In this document: positions 1 to 13,127 of the stretch, piece by piece
Layout of the letters: each line of letters begins with the position of its first letter
Numbering within the stretch: position 1 is the stretch's first letter
Origin: Megascapheus bottae
Lineage: Eukaryota; Chordata; Mammalia; Rodentia; Geomyidae
Reading direction: 5' to 3'
Assembly (NCBI GenBank): GCA_024803745.1
Contig: JANJXV010000010.1
Span: 30,243,525 to 30,307,524 of the forward strand
Length of the DNA stretch: 64,000 nt
Translations under genes and position numbers: made by a program
The notes under the pieces: model-generated
What the model saw: the letters and a program-made list of their open reading frames with translations, nothing else
Told to the model about the DNA's origin: nothing
Database searches by the model: none

Positions 1-1102
1 CAAATCTTGTTGAAGTCCCTGGGGAAACATCTCTATGTGTGTGTTTTTTTTTTAATAAACTTGCAGCAACTGTAGAACTCTGCTAAATGTTCCACATGCA
101 AACTATTCAACAGTTTTCAGGTAATGATGACTGGGGTAAATTTTACCTCATTAGCAAGCAATCAATGTGTTATTGCACTATCGCCAAGAGCGATCCTCTT
201 CTCTCTTCTACAGCTAAGATGCATTCTTGTTAACTTAAAAAATACTTTAAAACTTTTAAATCTCTCACTCTCTCAAAATGAAAATTGTGAAGACAGATAT
301 GTGAGCAACATAAATGAGCACAGAAATAAAATCCCTAACTGCACAAAGTGATAGCAAGAAGAATAAATATACTAGTGCCTTTGTTAACATGACTCATGAT
401 TTGCCTTCCAATCTCAAGCAGAATCAATTTTTTTAATTGGTGGCTTTCCAGCTATAACTTAAAAAAATAAGGATGGCAATTCTCAATTAATTTAGCTCCC
501 GACTAAGAGAAGCTTCCCAACTAAGAGCAGCTACAATATCCCCCTTTCTAACATAAGAAATTTAATGCTGCTAGTAATAATTTAGTATGAAGATGGACAT
601 ATATATATTAGTAGAACCATAATGTAGTAAACTTGGATTTACAAAATCACACCAATGATTATTAAGTACACTACATTTCAAGAGATATCAGTTCTTAGTA
701 CTGCTGGTATAACAAATGGTATTACTTTCAAATGGAACATATACATATATCATTACAGATTCTACACAAAATACGCATTACTCAGCTTAATCACCTATTA
801 CCTCACATCAGATCTGTCAATAAATGGCTGATGATTATTACCAAGTATACATGAGCACAGAAAACAAAAAGAAATCACTATCATCAAGTATATTCAAAAG
901 CATATTTACTCTTTTTCAAATAATTTACAATTATTGTTTGAAAAAAATATGTTGAAGAAAAGAATATTGAAGCAAAATGTAGAACATACTGATATTCCAG
1001 CATCTTACTTTGAAAACGATGACTATGCTTTAGATTATAACTTGAAACTTGTTTATAGACAATATCTCACACATCTACCACATGCACAGGCTCTGTGGAT
1101 GG

Positions 1103-1117
1103 ACACATACACACACA

Positions 1118-1172
<55 letters not shown>
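1103..1172. repeat. (CA)n microsatellite
   Basis: About 70 bp of CA repeats, interrupted once by a T (ACATACAC) near 1123. A chance reading frame passes through it as a Thr-His run and is not a gene. Confidence 0.97.
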
Positions 1173-1500
1173 ATTTACAGGCATAACTTCGAACCACATC
1201 CTGTACTACTCTAAGATGAATAACTTCTGTTCATCAGAAAGATACCAAGAAGGATTAAAAATATAAAGATAGAAAGATATTTTCAATACCTGTAATCAAC
1301 AAGACTTAAGCTCTAAAAAATTCTAAACTTAACCTGAGAAAAGTTAACAAAATCTTACAAGAGATGGAAAAAACACAAATAGCCCCTAGACATATGAAAA
1401 AATATTCAGCCTTGTTAGCAATCAAAGGTACAAACTGAAATCACAAGACAGTATTTAACATTCACCAAATTTCAATGTACGTCATCAAAAAATTACAAAC

Positions 1501-1687
1501 TGGTCGGGAGTTTGGTCTAGTGGTACAGTGCTTGCTTTGCATACACGAAGACCTAGGTTCAATTCCTAGGTACCACATACAGAGAGAAAAACCCAAAGTG
1601 ATGCTGAGGCTCCAGTGGTAGAGCTCTAGCCTTGAGAAAGTCCAAGGACATTGCTCAGGCCCTGAGATCAAGGCCAGGACTGGCAAA
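1501..1687 (+). mobile_element. SINE, double ID-like (tRNA-derived) type
   Basis: The first half has a tRNA-like A box (TCTAGTGGTACAGTGCTTGC) and B box (GGTTCAATTCC). The second half repeats the ID-like motif CAGTGGTAGAGCTCTAGCC, and the element ends in an A-run. A 14-bp target-site duplication with one mismatch flanks it (1487-1500 and 1688-1701, AAAAAATTACAAAC against AAAAAATTATAAAC). A chance reverse frame over it is not coding. Confidence 0.9.
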
Positions 1688-2085
1688 AAAAAATTATAAA
1701 CCGAAAATTTAGATGTCAGCCACAATTGAGTCTCATCAGGTTAAAATGCTCAGGGGGGAAGCCGGTTTAGTACGTAATATATTTGAAGATTTGTGTACAA
1801 TATGAATGACCCAAGAATTTCAGCTTTGGTAGCTACTACTTCAATTGACTGAACATGTTTAAAAGGCTCCACAGTTAATGGAGAGTGAATCACTTTGTAT
1901 AAGACCACTTTGTAAAGAAAAAAATATTAAAAACAACTCATGCATCATTAATAGTCAAACTATAAAATACACAGATTACAGCATACATGCAATGACATAT
2001 AATACAAAACACAAATTAAGTGGCATAAGAAGATGCTTAAGGTTATTAGATGAAAATAAACTTATTAAACATTCAAAACTAAATA

Positions 2086-2314
2086 CATGCCAGATATCAG
2101 TGGCTCACGCCTGTAAGCCTAGTTAATCAGGAAGGTGAGATCTGAGGATCCCAGTTCAAAGCCAGCCTGGACAAGAAAGTCCATGAGACTCTTATCTACA
2201 ATTAACCACCAAAAAACAGGAAGCAGTGCTGTGGCTCAAAGTGGTAGAGCACTGGCTTTGAGCTGAAGAGCTCAGGGACAGCTCTCAGACTGACCCAAAC
2301 AAACAAACAAAAAA
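2086..2314 (+). mobile_element. SINE, B1-like head plus ID-like tail
   Basis: The head reads CAGTGGCTCACGCCTGTAA with GAGATCTGAGGATC. The linker contains GAGACTCTTATCTACAATTA, and the tail reads GTGGTAGAGCACTGG followed by GAGCTGAAGAGCTCAGGGAC and a (CAAA)n A-rich end. It is the same architecture as the copies at 11.3, 12.9 and 35.1 kb. Confidence 0.9.
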
Positions 2315-3742
2315 TTAAGCCTATGCATTATATATGGGATTTTCAAGAAGAAATCTTGGCAGTCTGTGTTCTTACAAGGTAATTTACAGATCCATTTACA
2401 GACCTACAATTCATAATCCTGGAGTTTAGGGAAGAGATAGGACATACAGTACAGTCTCACCATAGGGAATGCCTCTCCAACCCACCAAGGAATTTTGGTT
2501 TTTTTGCCAAGAATGTGATACACTTTCATTGCCACAATTCCTCCAATGCTGGGAAGTTTGCTAGCATGTGAAGCTTTGCATTTACTTTTGGAGCCTTATA
2601 AATTAGTCAATGTTTGTCCTTCAGTGGGCCCAATTGAGATTTCTTAAAACTTGTTTACCCTCTAGGCTTTTCTATTCACTGAAACAATTTCATTTTAAGA
2701 TGACAATAATTTTTGAAGCTTTCCATATACCAATTACATATATTCAATTCCTCTGGGTGTTTGTAATGCTTCCTGATCTTCTTTGGAGTTTATTAAAAAG
2801 CCCTTTTGAGATTTATGCCTCAAAGTGAATGTGATAGTCCACGTGCCATGTAAATATCATAGTTTTCTATGTTTATATTGCCTACATAATACAAAGATAT
2901 TTTAATTTGACAATAATTTCTTCAAGATTTCTTGCTTATGATAAGCTTTTATAGAAACACATTTGGGTTGATTTGGTTCAGTTTTAATATAAGCAGTAAG
3001 TTTGCTATTTAATATAAACATTAAAACCTTGGCCCTATAGAGCAAATGCAAAAAAATAAATTTAATAGATTCATATTTCAGCTATCCTAATGACAGCTTT
3101 TGGTTTCACTTGAAAAACTCCTCTCTGGCCAACAATAACACCGATTTCAGAGGATGAAATGGTTGCTTCTTCTGTTAAGTTTTCTGAGAAAATTCAAGGA
3201 AAATTCATTGAATAACTTTTGCCCTTAGTGTTCTTAATGTCAGCTGATAAAGACTAAACACTACTGTTCAACTCTCTATACAATCACTCTTGGAATGTCA
3301 CCGTTCTCCATAACTTTAAGATGTAAAGAGAATTTATTTTAGGGAGGGGAAAGAATCTGCAGTATGACGTGTGCACGTTGGCATTGATGGTTCCCATGCT
3401 TCCTGTCCACACCGTGACAAACACTGTTGAAAATACATTTAATAGGCAGACTGAAAAACTGATGCTAGTGACTTACAATTGTAATCACAGGTACCCAGGA
3501 GGCTTAGACACCTCACAAAAATGATCATTTCTTTACAGCATCCAGCTCAAAATAACCAAAGTTCAGAAAAACACTAATCAGACATTTTCTATTAAAAAGT
3601 TTTCACAAGGAAAATTCATGAAATTGTACATTATCAAGAATTAAACCAACCATACTCCCCATTATATATTAAACATTTTCAATACTAAAATATTAAACTT
3701 TGCCAATTTAAAAAATACATCAGTAAATCAGAATCTATTGGA
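2315..3742. other. Unique intron, no recognised element
   Basis: AT-rich sequence with short chance frames only. No repeat family, splice-flanked exon or RNA gene could be recognised by eye. Confidence 0.5.
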
Positions 3743-3823
3743 TAGAAGCATGGCTCAGGTGGTAAAGAACCCAATTCTGAGTTCTAGTCATGGTACTAGC
3801 AGCAAAAAATAAATAAATAAATA
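3743..3823 (+). mobile_element. ID-like SINE monomer
   Basis: GAAGCATGGCTCAGGTGGTAAAG followed by GAGTTCTAGTCATGGTAC and an (AAAT)n tail. This is a single tRNA-derived unit without a B1-like head. Confidence 0.75.
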
Positions 3824-5000
3824 ATACAAATTATATTTAAAAGTTAAGAGAAAAGGATAATTGTGGATATTTTGTCATAAATAAGACAATATTAGTTTAG
3901 GAAAAAATATGATCAAATATGCTTTAACTGGCTGATATATTTGTAAACATAATTAAAATGTGAAAGGTGCCTTAGGAAATGTATGTTTGTTTACAATAAT
4001 GTCTCAAGAAGCTTATAGCAAAAACTCTGATTGAATTTGAAACAGAAACTTCATTTAGGCAGTATCTGAAAGGAACATAATTCACTTTGTTTTGCTAGAA
4101 GATGCATGTTAAAATATGCATGCTGCTCCAGATAATTGCCCCAGCCATCCTCATTAGTAAAGTTTTACCATATGACTATTCCCTTTTGTTAAAACCATGA
4201 GAAACTCTGGCATTTAGGTATGCAGTAACACTTGGGACATTGCCCAGGCTTTTAAAATTTACTTAAAGCATATGGTACACAAGTATTTTATGAAGAACAC
4301 TTTATTTTGCTGGAGAGATAGGAAAAATTGGACTGATTTTATTTTTGAGACAGATCAAATGTTTTACTGAATTGTCTTGATGGTAAGTTTGTGAAAATCC
4401 TTTATAGTAAATTCATCCATTGTTCCTAAGGTATATTGTTTATAAATAACAATGTTCACGAACAGAAAAGAATTCATTTACATCAGTTTATTTCTACACA
4501 GAAAAGACAATGTTTTGATTTTAAAAGTTCATTATATGATCAAATATTTTTTCAATTAAAACTTATAAAATTTAAAGACCATTTTTATTTAGATATTAAG
4601 ATAAAAGCCTATGAATAGGAAATGTTCTATGTAACTTTTTAGAATTGCCTTCCGTTTATGAGATTATGATCATTTTTATTGAGTTTAACTAAAGGCAATC
4701 AAGAGCATCTTATTAAAATCTATAATTCAGAATGTTGATGTATTATTTAGAACCCTATTTTTTAAAGAATAATTAAAATGAGGTTATTAATTAGGATGAT
4801 GTGTTACTTCGACAACTTAGCAGTAAAAATATAAGGATAAAATTTAGTAAAATTAGCAATTTGCTCCAATAAATAGGAGGTGGTACTGGTATATTAGTAC
4901 ATTTACCTTTACACAAGGAAGTAATACACTCCCTGATAACTCCATTTTACATATTTTGTGATGAATAAGCTTCTGTGTGTAAGTATAACAAATGTTTATC
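3824..5000. other. Unique intron, no recognised element
   Basis: AT-rich, no repeat recognised. The stretch near 4080-4200 (around GATGCATGTTAAAATATGCATG) is unusually free of repeat-like sequence. I cannot say whether it is conserved. Confidence 0.45.
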
Positions 5001-5015
5001 TTCTTTTATCTTTTT

Positions 5016-5211
5016 TTTTTCTTTGCCAATCCTGGGCTTGAGCTCAGGGCCTGAGCGATGTCCTTGGACTTTCTCAAGGCTAGAGCTCTAGCTCTTGAGT
5101 CTCAGCACCACTTCTGACTTTTTTTTCTGTGTATGTGGTACTGAGGAATTGAACCCGGGTCTTTGTGCATGCTAGACAAGCACTCTACCACCAGGCCAAA
5201 CTCCCGGCCCC
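5016..5211 (-). mobile_element. SINE, double ID-like type, with exact target-site duplication
   Basis: Minus-strand copy. On the plus strand it begins with a T-run and shows GGGCTTGAGCTCAGGGCCTG, then TTGAACCCGGG (B box complement), and ends AAACTCCCGGCCCC. The 15-bp sequence TTCTTTTATCTTTTT is exactly duplicated at 5001-5015 and 5212-5226, marking L1-mediated insertion. Confidence 0.94.
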
Positions 5212-5752
5212 TTCTTTTATCTTTTTGTAGCATATATTGACTTTATCATTGTATTAATTTCATCGTAGTATTTATGGTATGGCATATTAATGAGTTTAAA
5301 GAATATCACATCACACAATGCTCTTTATCTATTTCTGTGGGAAAAGTTAATACATTTTCAGCTGTACAAAGTAGTTACATCATGTCAAATAGAGCCAGAC
5401 CTTGTTTTTGCCTTAATTTTGAGATTTCAGTGTAGTTTACAAGGATGGTATGAACGTGCCCAGTTAATAAGAGGTAGATTTGGGATAGTGAACATTCAGC
5501 TAACCAAGTTGGTTAGCTCAGAACATGAAATACTTGGTCAAACATGACAGTAAAATGTTTAGGTAGAGATATTTTTAGGTGAGGCTAATATTTAAAGCAG
5601 TAGGCTTTAAGTTAAGAAGATGATTACCCTGCAATAATGTGGAACTCATCTTATCAACTGAAGTCTGAATAGAGAGTGACAGCTCACCTTAGGTAAATTC
5701 GGCATCTATCTTTAGACTCAATTTCAGCATCAGTTCAGAGTTTGTCCATACT

Positions 5753-6035
5753 GTTGTGGTTAAGTGTTTAGACTCTGAATGGAGATTGCTTTGCTGTAAA
5801 CCGTGAATCTACCAAGAAATACTACAAAAAATCCTGGGCAAATTATGTAATATCATTGAGCCTTACACTCCTCAAAAGGATATCATAAATGAGAGCCTGT
5901 ACCTTTACAGAATTGTATTAAGGATTTGATAAATTATATATATACATATATATGTAAAGATTTTTAGGAAAAACACGCTCTCCATGTTGAACATTGTTCT
6001 GAGCATTCAATAAATATTAACTATGAGTTCCAAGT
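5753..6035 (-). mobile_element. MIR (ancient tRNA-derived SINE), diverged
   Basis: The plus strand resembles the reverse complement of MIR: GTGGTTAAGTGTTTAGACTCTG, then CTGGGCAAATTATGTAATAT, and finally GAACATTGTTCTGAGCATTC. A (TA)-rich insertion interrupts it near 5935-5955. It is old and degenerate. Confidence 0.7.
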
Positions 6036-6283
6036 TACTTCTAATATAGTTACAAAACTTGCATTTTGTTCTAAAAGTAGGGATGAGATGGACAGTGTTA
6101 AAGCTTACAAGGTTTTGTAGAAATCTATTTTTATAAGAAATATTCAAGATGAAAGGAAACTTAACCATTAGTGTCATATTTTAAAACTTTGAAAAGAATA
6201 ATCAACATTTTAAAACAAACCAGAAATATACCTTGCTTTATATAATAGTTATATTCTTAAAGATGTCTGCCTCTTTCTATATT

Positions 6284-6368
6284 TATACATATACATACAT
6301 GAGTGTATATTTGTATATATAAATATATACAAATATATATAAATATACATAAATATATACAAATATAG
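6284..6368. repeat. AT-rich simple repeat (TATA/AAATATATAC)
   Basis: Repeated units of AAATATATAC/T, low complexity. Confidence 0.85.
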
Positions 6369-7003
6369 ATTAAAATCATAGGAAATTAATCTAAGAAATG
6401 CCTGTAAGTGTGACTTCTAATTTTTAATAGCTTCTAGAAGATTTGTGTCTACTTTCATAATTCATACCTGACTTCTGTTTTTTCCATTTTCTTGCTCATT
6501 TCCAAGATAAGTCCTTGCCCTGTTCTCCACAATTATCTGACTAGTGTGTATTATTTATAATTTTGATTAATGTATTTTCATTTTTCCAGTATTTAAGTCT
6601 ATCTAAATATTCATATCAATTTGGCCTAAGGAGAAAACCTTTATAGCGTTGAAACAATAGGTGAAAACTGGGAAGAAAAAAAAGATTTATAAAATATTTT
6701 AAACTGAAAATATTTTAAAACTGAACAGTTAATATATCTAAAAAGACTATGAATAAAAATTAATGGGTGAGTAAGAAATCTACATTTCTTATATTCTGTC
6801 AAGAACATGGCTCATGATGACATCTGGAACCAGATAACATTTTATTTAGGGTAACAAGCTTTCTGTGTAGCATTCTCAATCTTTATCCATCAGAAATCAG
6901 TACCGTCCTCAACCTTCATCCCAAATATGACACCAAAATGCCTCTACATAGTGCCCAATGTCTCCTGAGGAACAGAAACACTCCAAGTTAAGAACTACAG
7001 ACA

Positions 7004-7191
7004 GGGGCTGGAAGTTTGGCCTAGTGGTAAAGTGCTTGCCTAGCATACACTAAGGTCAGATTACAATTCTTCAGTGCCACATACATAGAAAAATGTCAGA
7101 AGTGGTGCTGTGGCTCAAGTGGTAGAGCTCTAGCCTTGAGAGAACTCGGAGACTAGAAAAATAATAATAAAAACAACAACAATAACAACAA
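7004..7191 (+). mobile_element. SINE, double ID-like type
   Basis: GGGGCTGGAAGTTTGGCCTA and TAGTGGTAAAGTGCTTGCC form the first tRNA-like unit. GGCTCAAGTGGTAGAGCTCT forms the second. The tail is an (AATAAC)n A-rich tract. Confidence 0.9.
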
Positions 7192-7730
7192 ACAGGCAGA
7201 AAGAAACAAGATCTTCCTTTGAAAAAATGGTGTAGGTGACACTCAGAGGAATTAATTATGCTCTGTCACTTAATGACCTTTTCAAAGTTCACAGCTAGGA
7301 GTGACATGAATCTTGACACATCTGACATACATGCTGTCTGTGAAAGAGGCATCATTCCTAATAAACCACTATTATTTTGGTGTGTCCATTACATTATATC
7401 ATATAGATTTCTGAATACATTTTTCTTTTAGGTGATTCCAGTGTTATGCTTCTTCTTCTCACAAAATGAACACATGCTATCATACATAATGCTTATAAAT
7501 AAGCATTATAAAAACCTACCTGAGTACCAAATACATTTGCCTATTACATGCTTCTGTTTTTCTCAAAACCATTTCATCTCAGTTTGTATGAAATTTATAA
7601 AACAAGTTATCACTCCTACTAATTAGGCAGCTAATATGCCATTCAATATTTATGAACATGTTTCTATTATAAGGACACGAAAATACTTTTACAGAAGTAT
7701 TATAACCAAAAAGCTCTTATATATATTTTC

Positions 7731-7949
7731 TTTTTGTTGTTGTTGTTAGTCATGAAATCTAAGCCTGGGCACCGTCCCTGAGCTCTTTAATTTAAGGCTT
7801 CTGCTCTACCACTTTCAGTTTTCTGGTGCTTTAGTTGTAGATAAAAGTATCATGAATTTTAGTGCCCAGGCTGGCTTTGAACTGTGATACTCAGGTCTCA
7901 GCCTCCTGCATAGCTAGGATTACAGGCCTGAGACACCAGTGCCCAGCTG
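7731..7949 (-). mobile_element. SINE, B1-like plus ID-like, reverse orientation
   Basis: The plus strand runs from a (GTT)n/T-rich tail through CCTGAGCTCTT, TTTTCTGGTGCTTTAGTTG and GTGCCCAGGCTGGCTTTGAA to TAGCTAGGATTACAGGCCTG. It lies about 400 bp downstream of the PRKG1 exon, in antisense to its own transcription relative to the plus strand. Confidence 0.9.
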
Positions 7950-8279
7950 CCATTTAGTAGAATTTAAGGCTAGAGTTTAAGGGCTATATTGATTATGTGA
8001 CCAAAAATATTTCCAACTACTTGAGCTGTCATTGAAGCTTTATAAATGTTCTCAATGACCTAATGGTGTTGCATCTTAGTCAATGTACCAAGTAGCATCT
8101 GTTTTTCACATTATCAGCTTTGCCCATGTCTAAATTGAGCTTTCATATTAATCTTCTAAACAGGAACACTTCACATAATTAGTAATGTTATACTTCACTC
8201 TCTCTAGTAGGATTTCACCCCTTTTCAAATTGTTTCTCAACAAAAAAAAAGAGAAAAATATGGCAATGTCGCCATGTTA

Positions 8280-8651
<372 letters not shown>

Positions 8652-9029
8652 CTAATAATTTTCAGAAAGACCTGAGAACAAATTAGTGCTATGGAAGCAG
8701 GAAAGTGCAGACAAAATTACCTTTAAACAACTGACATAATAACCAAGTGAACAACAACCAAGAAAAATTATACTATGTTTTACAAATTTCTTAACACAAA
8801 CATTCTGGAAAAACCATAGACCAAATGTTTTCAATCAAAGTTTATAATATAGTTTAAGAATGAATATGAAAATGTACAGAAAAATAAGAGGAACCATTTT
8901 CTAAAAAATTAGTAAAAAAAGAATAGGTTTTTAGGCAGATTTTTTATTATTAAAGAAAAAAAGCATGATTTGTTTACTTTTGTGTGCCTCTGCTACTAGA
9001 TCTTATGCTCTACTTTAGAAGATATTTTT

Positions 9030-9276
9030 ATTTTTACTTATTTATTTATTTTCAGTCATGGGACTTGAACTCTGGGCCTGGGAGCTGTCCCTGAACACTT
9101 TTCAGCTCAAGGCTAGCACTTTACCACTTGAGCGACATCACCACTTCCAGTTTTCTGGTGGTTAATTGGAGATAAGTGTCTCATGGACTTTCATGCACAG
9201 GCTAACTTTGAACTGGGATCCTCATATCCTCAGATCTGAGTAGCTGGAATTATAGGCATTAGCCACTGACACAGCT
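9030..9276 (-). mobile_element. SINE, B1-like plus ID-like, reverse orientation
   Basis: The plus strand has an (ATTT)n tail, GGACTTGAACTCTGGGCCTG, TTCAGCTCAAGGCTAGCACT, GTTAATTGGAGATAAGTGTC and TCAGATCTGAGTAGCTGGAA. It lies about 500 bp upstream of the exon within intron 1. Confidence 0.9.
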
Positions 9277-11269
9277 AGAAGGGATCATAATCTATTCTCT
9301 TCTGCATATGCAATTTCTACTATGTGGCCATTCATAATACAGGTACTCTAAAAATGTTCAGAATGGAAATTTGAAAGAATTGGTATCTAATTAGCTGAAT
9401 GAAACCACTGGAAGAAACAGCTTTGTGTTAATCTACATCCCATGCTTGTTTTGAGGGTATTATTTCTTCAAGCATCTTAATTTGGGATAACCAGACAGAT
9501 ACTTGGAATGATTTAGAAATGGGCTTAAATACAGGCAGTCAGAGGAAAGACACGTACAAACTCTCTACTTGAGATACAATGATTAACAGGAAAGTTTTGC
9601 AGAATGTAAAAAAATGATGATAATTTCATTCATCAAAATAAAAACTATCAAATCACTACTCACAAGATAATACTTAAAGAGGAAGAGATTATAAAAGATG
9701 TTTTATCATGGTATACAGAAAATATGATCAAGCAAATCAGAAAACAAATATAAAGAAGCCAAATCATTACCCAACACAAAAGGGAGCAATATAGTTGATA
9801 TTTTATATTGAAAATTTTAATTTAAAATATCTGAATAGAAGCTAGTCTTTGTCCACACTGAATTAGCCAGTAGTTTTCAAGAACATGACCTACATAAGTA
9901 ACCACTGATGCAATACGAGCTGTCTCATTCGATCAGGTGAGGGAGGGGAGGGACTTTTCATGTAGACATTAAGAAAACTGGGCTATCCACATTGCACAAT
10001 GTTTCATAATGATTTGTTTTTGAGTAATAAAAAGATTACATACGGATGAAAACAATTTAAAATTCATTACAGTACAGAATAATCCTAGGGTGTACTGTTA
10101 TGCTACAATTAAAATTTTGTTTATAAAGAATATTGGTAGCATGGGGAAAGTGAAAAGATAAGATTTACAATTGTTCATAAGGTAGATATATGCATAATGA
10201 AATATTTTTAAAAACAGATATTTTTAGTTATCTATACTTGAGTCCTAGTCTATTCTTGTCACCTTGTTTTTTAAACTCCATTTTGAAATCTCTAAAATGG
10301 TATTTGTAAAAAAAAAAACAACATAATGGATGTAGCTAACACTAGTAACAATGCAATTTCCTTCGAGGAGTCAGTGAGAGGTAAAGATGGTAGTGGTATT
10401 AGTTACAGTCAAGAACTGGAGTTATGTAGCATCAAATTAAGTCTTGAAATAGCATCAAAGCAAGTGAACAAACTTATGACCTTTCTTGGTTAATAGAATT
10501 ATTTTTTCCTATCTATCTATAGTTTTCTATAATGGACATACTTTTTATTAAAGAATTTATTAACATTGATTTTTACATCATATTTCAAATGACAAGCTTA
10601 ACAAACAAGTGTTCAAGAAGGGAAGCTTTATATACAATCACTGGGACTTAGATTTTAGAACTTAATCCAAATTAGGCTAAGGGTTTGTATGTCATAGAAA
10701 CGTATTAATTTATGAAATAAAATGTTATGTGTATAGAGTCATAGGTTTTTATGTCTATATAGTTATGTTTATCTTTCTATTACCATGTATAATGGACATA
10801 CTTTTAATATCAATTTTTATTCTATTTTGAAAACAATTCATGAAAAGCAATTATGCTTTCAGGAAAAATAAATTGAATCAATGGCTCGTTTAATTTACAC
10901 AAGTTGATTATGACTGATACATGTAACATTAGTCTTCAACAGATATGTTTTCATAGGGCTCATAGTTCATGGTAAGAGCAGGAATAAATAATGCTAGGAG
11001 ATATATAGCAAGTTATTAAGAACTTTCAGATGCTCTCTACTTAAAAATTCCTGCTTGTGAAACTTCATTCAATTGGACAGTTCATTCATTGCATGACTAA
11101 AGAAGTGGTACTTTGACTTTGGTGTTGTAAATTTTGTTTAAAATTCTCACTTGTCAAAATTTTGTCATGAGACAAAAAGTTGCTTTCATTCAGACCTTAA
11201 ATCAAGACGCAAAACTTGTTCCCACCATTTTATGAAGTCTATTTAATTTTCTTCATTATTACAAATCTC
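9277..11269. other. Unique intron, no recognised element
   Basis: AT-rich sequence without a recognisable repeat or exon. Two similar segments, ATAATGGACATACTTTT near 10531 and 10790, each precede a TTTTTAT-type stretch and may be remnants of one old duplication. Confidence 0.45.
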
Positions 11270-11281
11270 AAGAATTCCCAT

Positions 11282-11510
11282 AGTAAGCATGGAGCAGTGG
11301 CTCACACCTGTAATCCTAGTTAACTCAGGAGGGTGAGATCTGAGGATCAAGGCCAAAGCCAGCTCAGGCACAAAAGCACCTGAGACTCTTATCTCCAAAT
11401 AACCTCTAGAAAATTAGAAGTGGGGTTTGGCTCAAGGGTAGGGTGGTAGCCTTGAGCCGAAGAGCTCAGGGTCAGCCCAGGAGTTCAAGCCCCATGGCCC
11501 ACACAAAAAA
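11282..11510 (+). mobile_element. SINE, B1-like plus ID-like
   Basis: CAGTGGCTCACACCTGTAAT, then GAGATCTGAGGATCAAGG, GAGACTCTTATCTCCAAATA, GCTCAAGGGTAGGG and GAGCCGAAGAGCTCAGGG. A 12-bp target-site duplication with one mismatch lies at 11270-11281 and 11511-11522. Confidence 0.92.
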
Positions 11511-11609
11511 AAGAATACCCATTTTATCTTCACAGTAACTCCCAATATCTCTTGTTCTGTAATTATTTTTGTAAATATCAGAGTTTTTGATTATTAAGAA
11601 ATTCACTTG

Positions 11610-11699
11610 AAGGACATGACTCAGGTGGTAGAGCACCAGTCAATGAACAAAACCTTCAGATACTGAGCTCTAGTCCTGATCTCAGATTTTAAAAAAAAT
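11610..11699 (+). mobile_element. ID-like SINE monomer
   Basis: GACATGACTCAGGTGGTAGA followed by GAGCTCTAGTCCTGATC and an A-run. Single tRNA-derived unit. Confidence 0.7.
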
Positions 11700-12244
11700 A
11701 GGAAAAAACTTGGGTTAAATTATACTATCCTTGGAGTTAAATTATATTATTTTCTTATTTTACTACTATTTTAACGCAGATCAAAATTGAGGCTATCCAA
11801 TGCTTTCTAACATAATAAAGGCTAGGTTTTACAAACCCAAGTCCTCAACCCTGTTGCTCCATAAGTAACGTTTTATCCTTTGGGAAATATTAAATAGTAT
11901 TTGATTAGCTATCTAAAGCCTAGAAATGTGGTAAGATTCAAAATAAAGCCCTCTTGGAAGAAAATAATTAGTCCCATCCAAAGATGATTGAAGAAAGTCA
12001 CTTTTCTTCATTTCACAAGCAGAGCTACCAACTAATATTATGAAGACATTGGGAAGAGAAGAAACAATGATCTCTAACATAATTCCTCAGAATTATCCAA
12101 AACTTTACAGAGTGCCAGCACATTGCACAATACTATAGCTTTCCAAATTCTATTTTCCAAGAACATTTAAACTCAAGTCTCTGAAGAAAACAAACTCAAG
12201 GTTCTCATGCATGCATCTGTCTCAATCTAAAGTAAATTTTCAGG

Positions 12245-12300
12245 CAGGGGATGTTGCTCAGTGATACAGTGCTTTCCTAGCTATAGGTTGACCCACAGTG
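12245..12300 (+). mobile_element. Degenerate ID-like SINE monomer
   Basis: GGGGATGTTGCTCAGTGATA and CAGTGCTTTCCTAG resemble the tRNA-like half, followed by a short TG-rich run. Weakly supported. Confidence 0.45.
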
Positions 12301-12889
12301 TGTGCTTGAGTGAGTGTGTGTGTCTACATACACGAACAAACCAATGGACTGATTAATATACGACCTATGACATAGCATTTGCCTGCTCATACAGATATTT
12401 TCAATTAAGTGCCACATATAATCTGTGTCTAAATACTATCCTGAATGCGAGATGGAAATCCTGTGATACTATGTGGTGCAACTCCATTACTTTTTGTCAA
12501 CGAGCCACATCCAAGCACCTGCATCTTTGTGTAATTTTTCTTTTCAGTCCACTCCAATGGAGAACTCAGAACCTCTCAGGTCAGCTGTCATTCATTCTCT
12601 CTACTGGTTTTCCAGTACTACACTACAACTACTCAGTGCCCCCCGCTACCACTTCTTTGGTTGTTTGTTTCCTCAAAAAAAGTAGTCTAAGACACTCAAG
12701 GAAACTAAGATGAGAAGATACACATAATTTCAGTTGTATTGAAGGGAGCTAGAGAAAGTGGCTACCCCAAGTACCAGAAGGTGATTCTCTGCCCAAGCAC
12801 AAAGTACATAGTTAGAATAATATTTTCCAAGAACATCGAAGCCTTTTCTGGCCTTGTCCAGCTCAGAGGCTTAAGAAGTACATGAAGTA

Positions 12890-13127
12890 GCCAGGCATAG
12901 TGGCTTCTGCCTTTAATACTAGCTCCTCTGGAGACTGAGATCTGAGGATCAAGGTTCAAAGCCAGCCCAGGCACTACAAAGCCATGAGACTCTTATCTCC
13001 AATTAACCTCTAGAAAGACATGATGTGGCACTGTGGCTCAAGGGTAGGTCAGTACCCTTGAGCTGAAGAGCTCAGGGACAGTGCCCAGGCCCAGAGTTCC
13101 AGCCCCATGACCCACCCACCCCCCAAA
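12890..13127 (+). mobile_element. SINE, B1-like plus ID-like
   Basis: GCCAGGCATAGTGGCTTCTG, GAGATCTGAGGATCAAGG, GAGACTCTTATCTCCAATTA, GGCTCAAGGGTAGG and GAGCTGAAGAGCTCAGGGAC. Its tail is C-rich (CCCACCCACCCCCC) before AAATAAA. An imperfect AAGAAGTA repeat occurs on both sides. Confidence 0.92.

Noticed and set aside
1501..1687. A and B box motifs as a functional tRNA gene
   Set aside because: The boxes belong to an ID-like SINE with A-tail and target-site duplication; no full cloverleaf.
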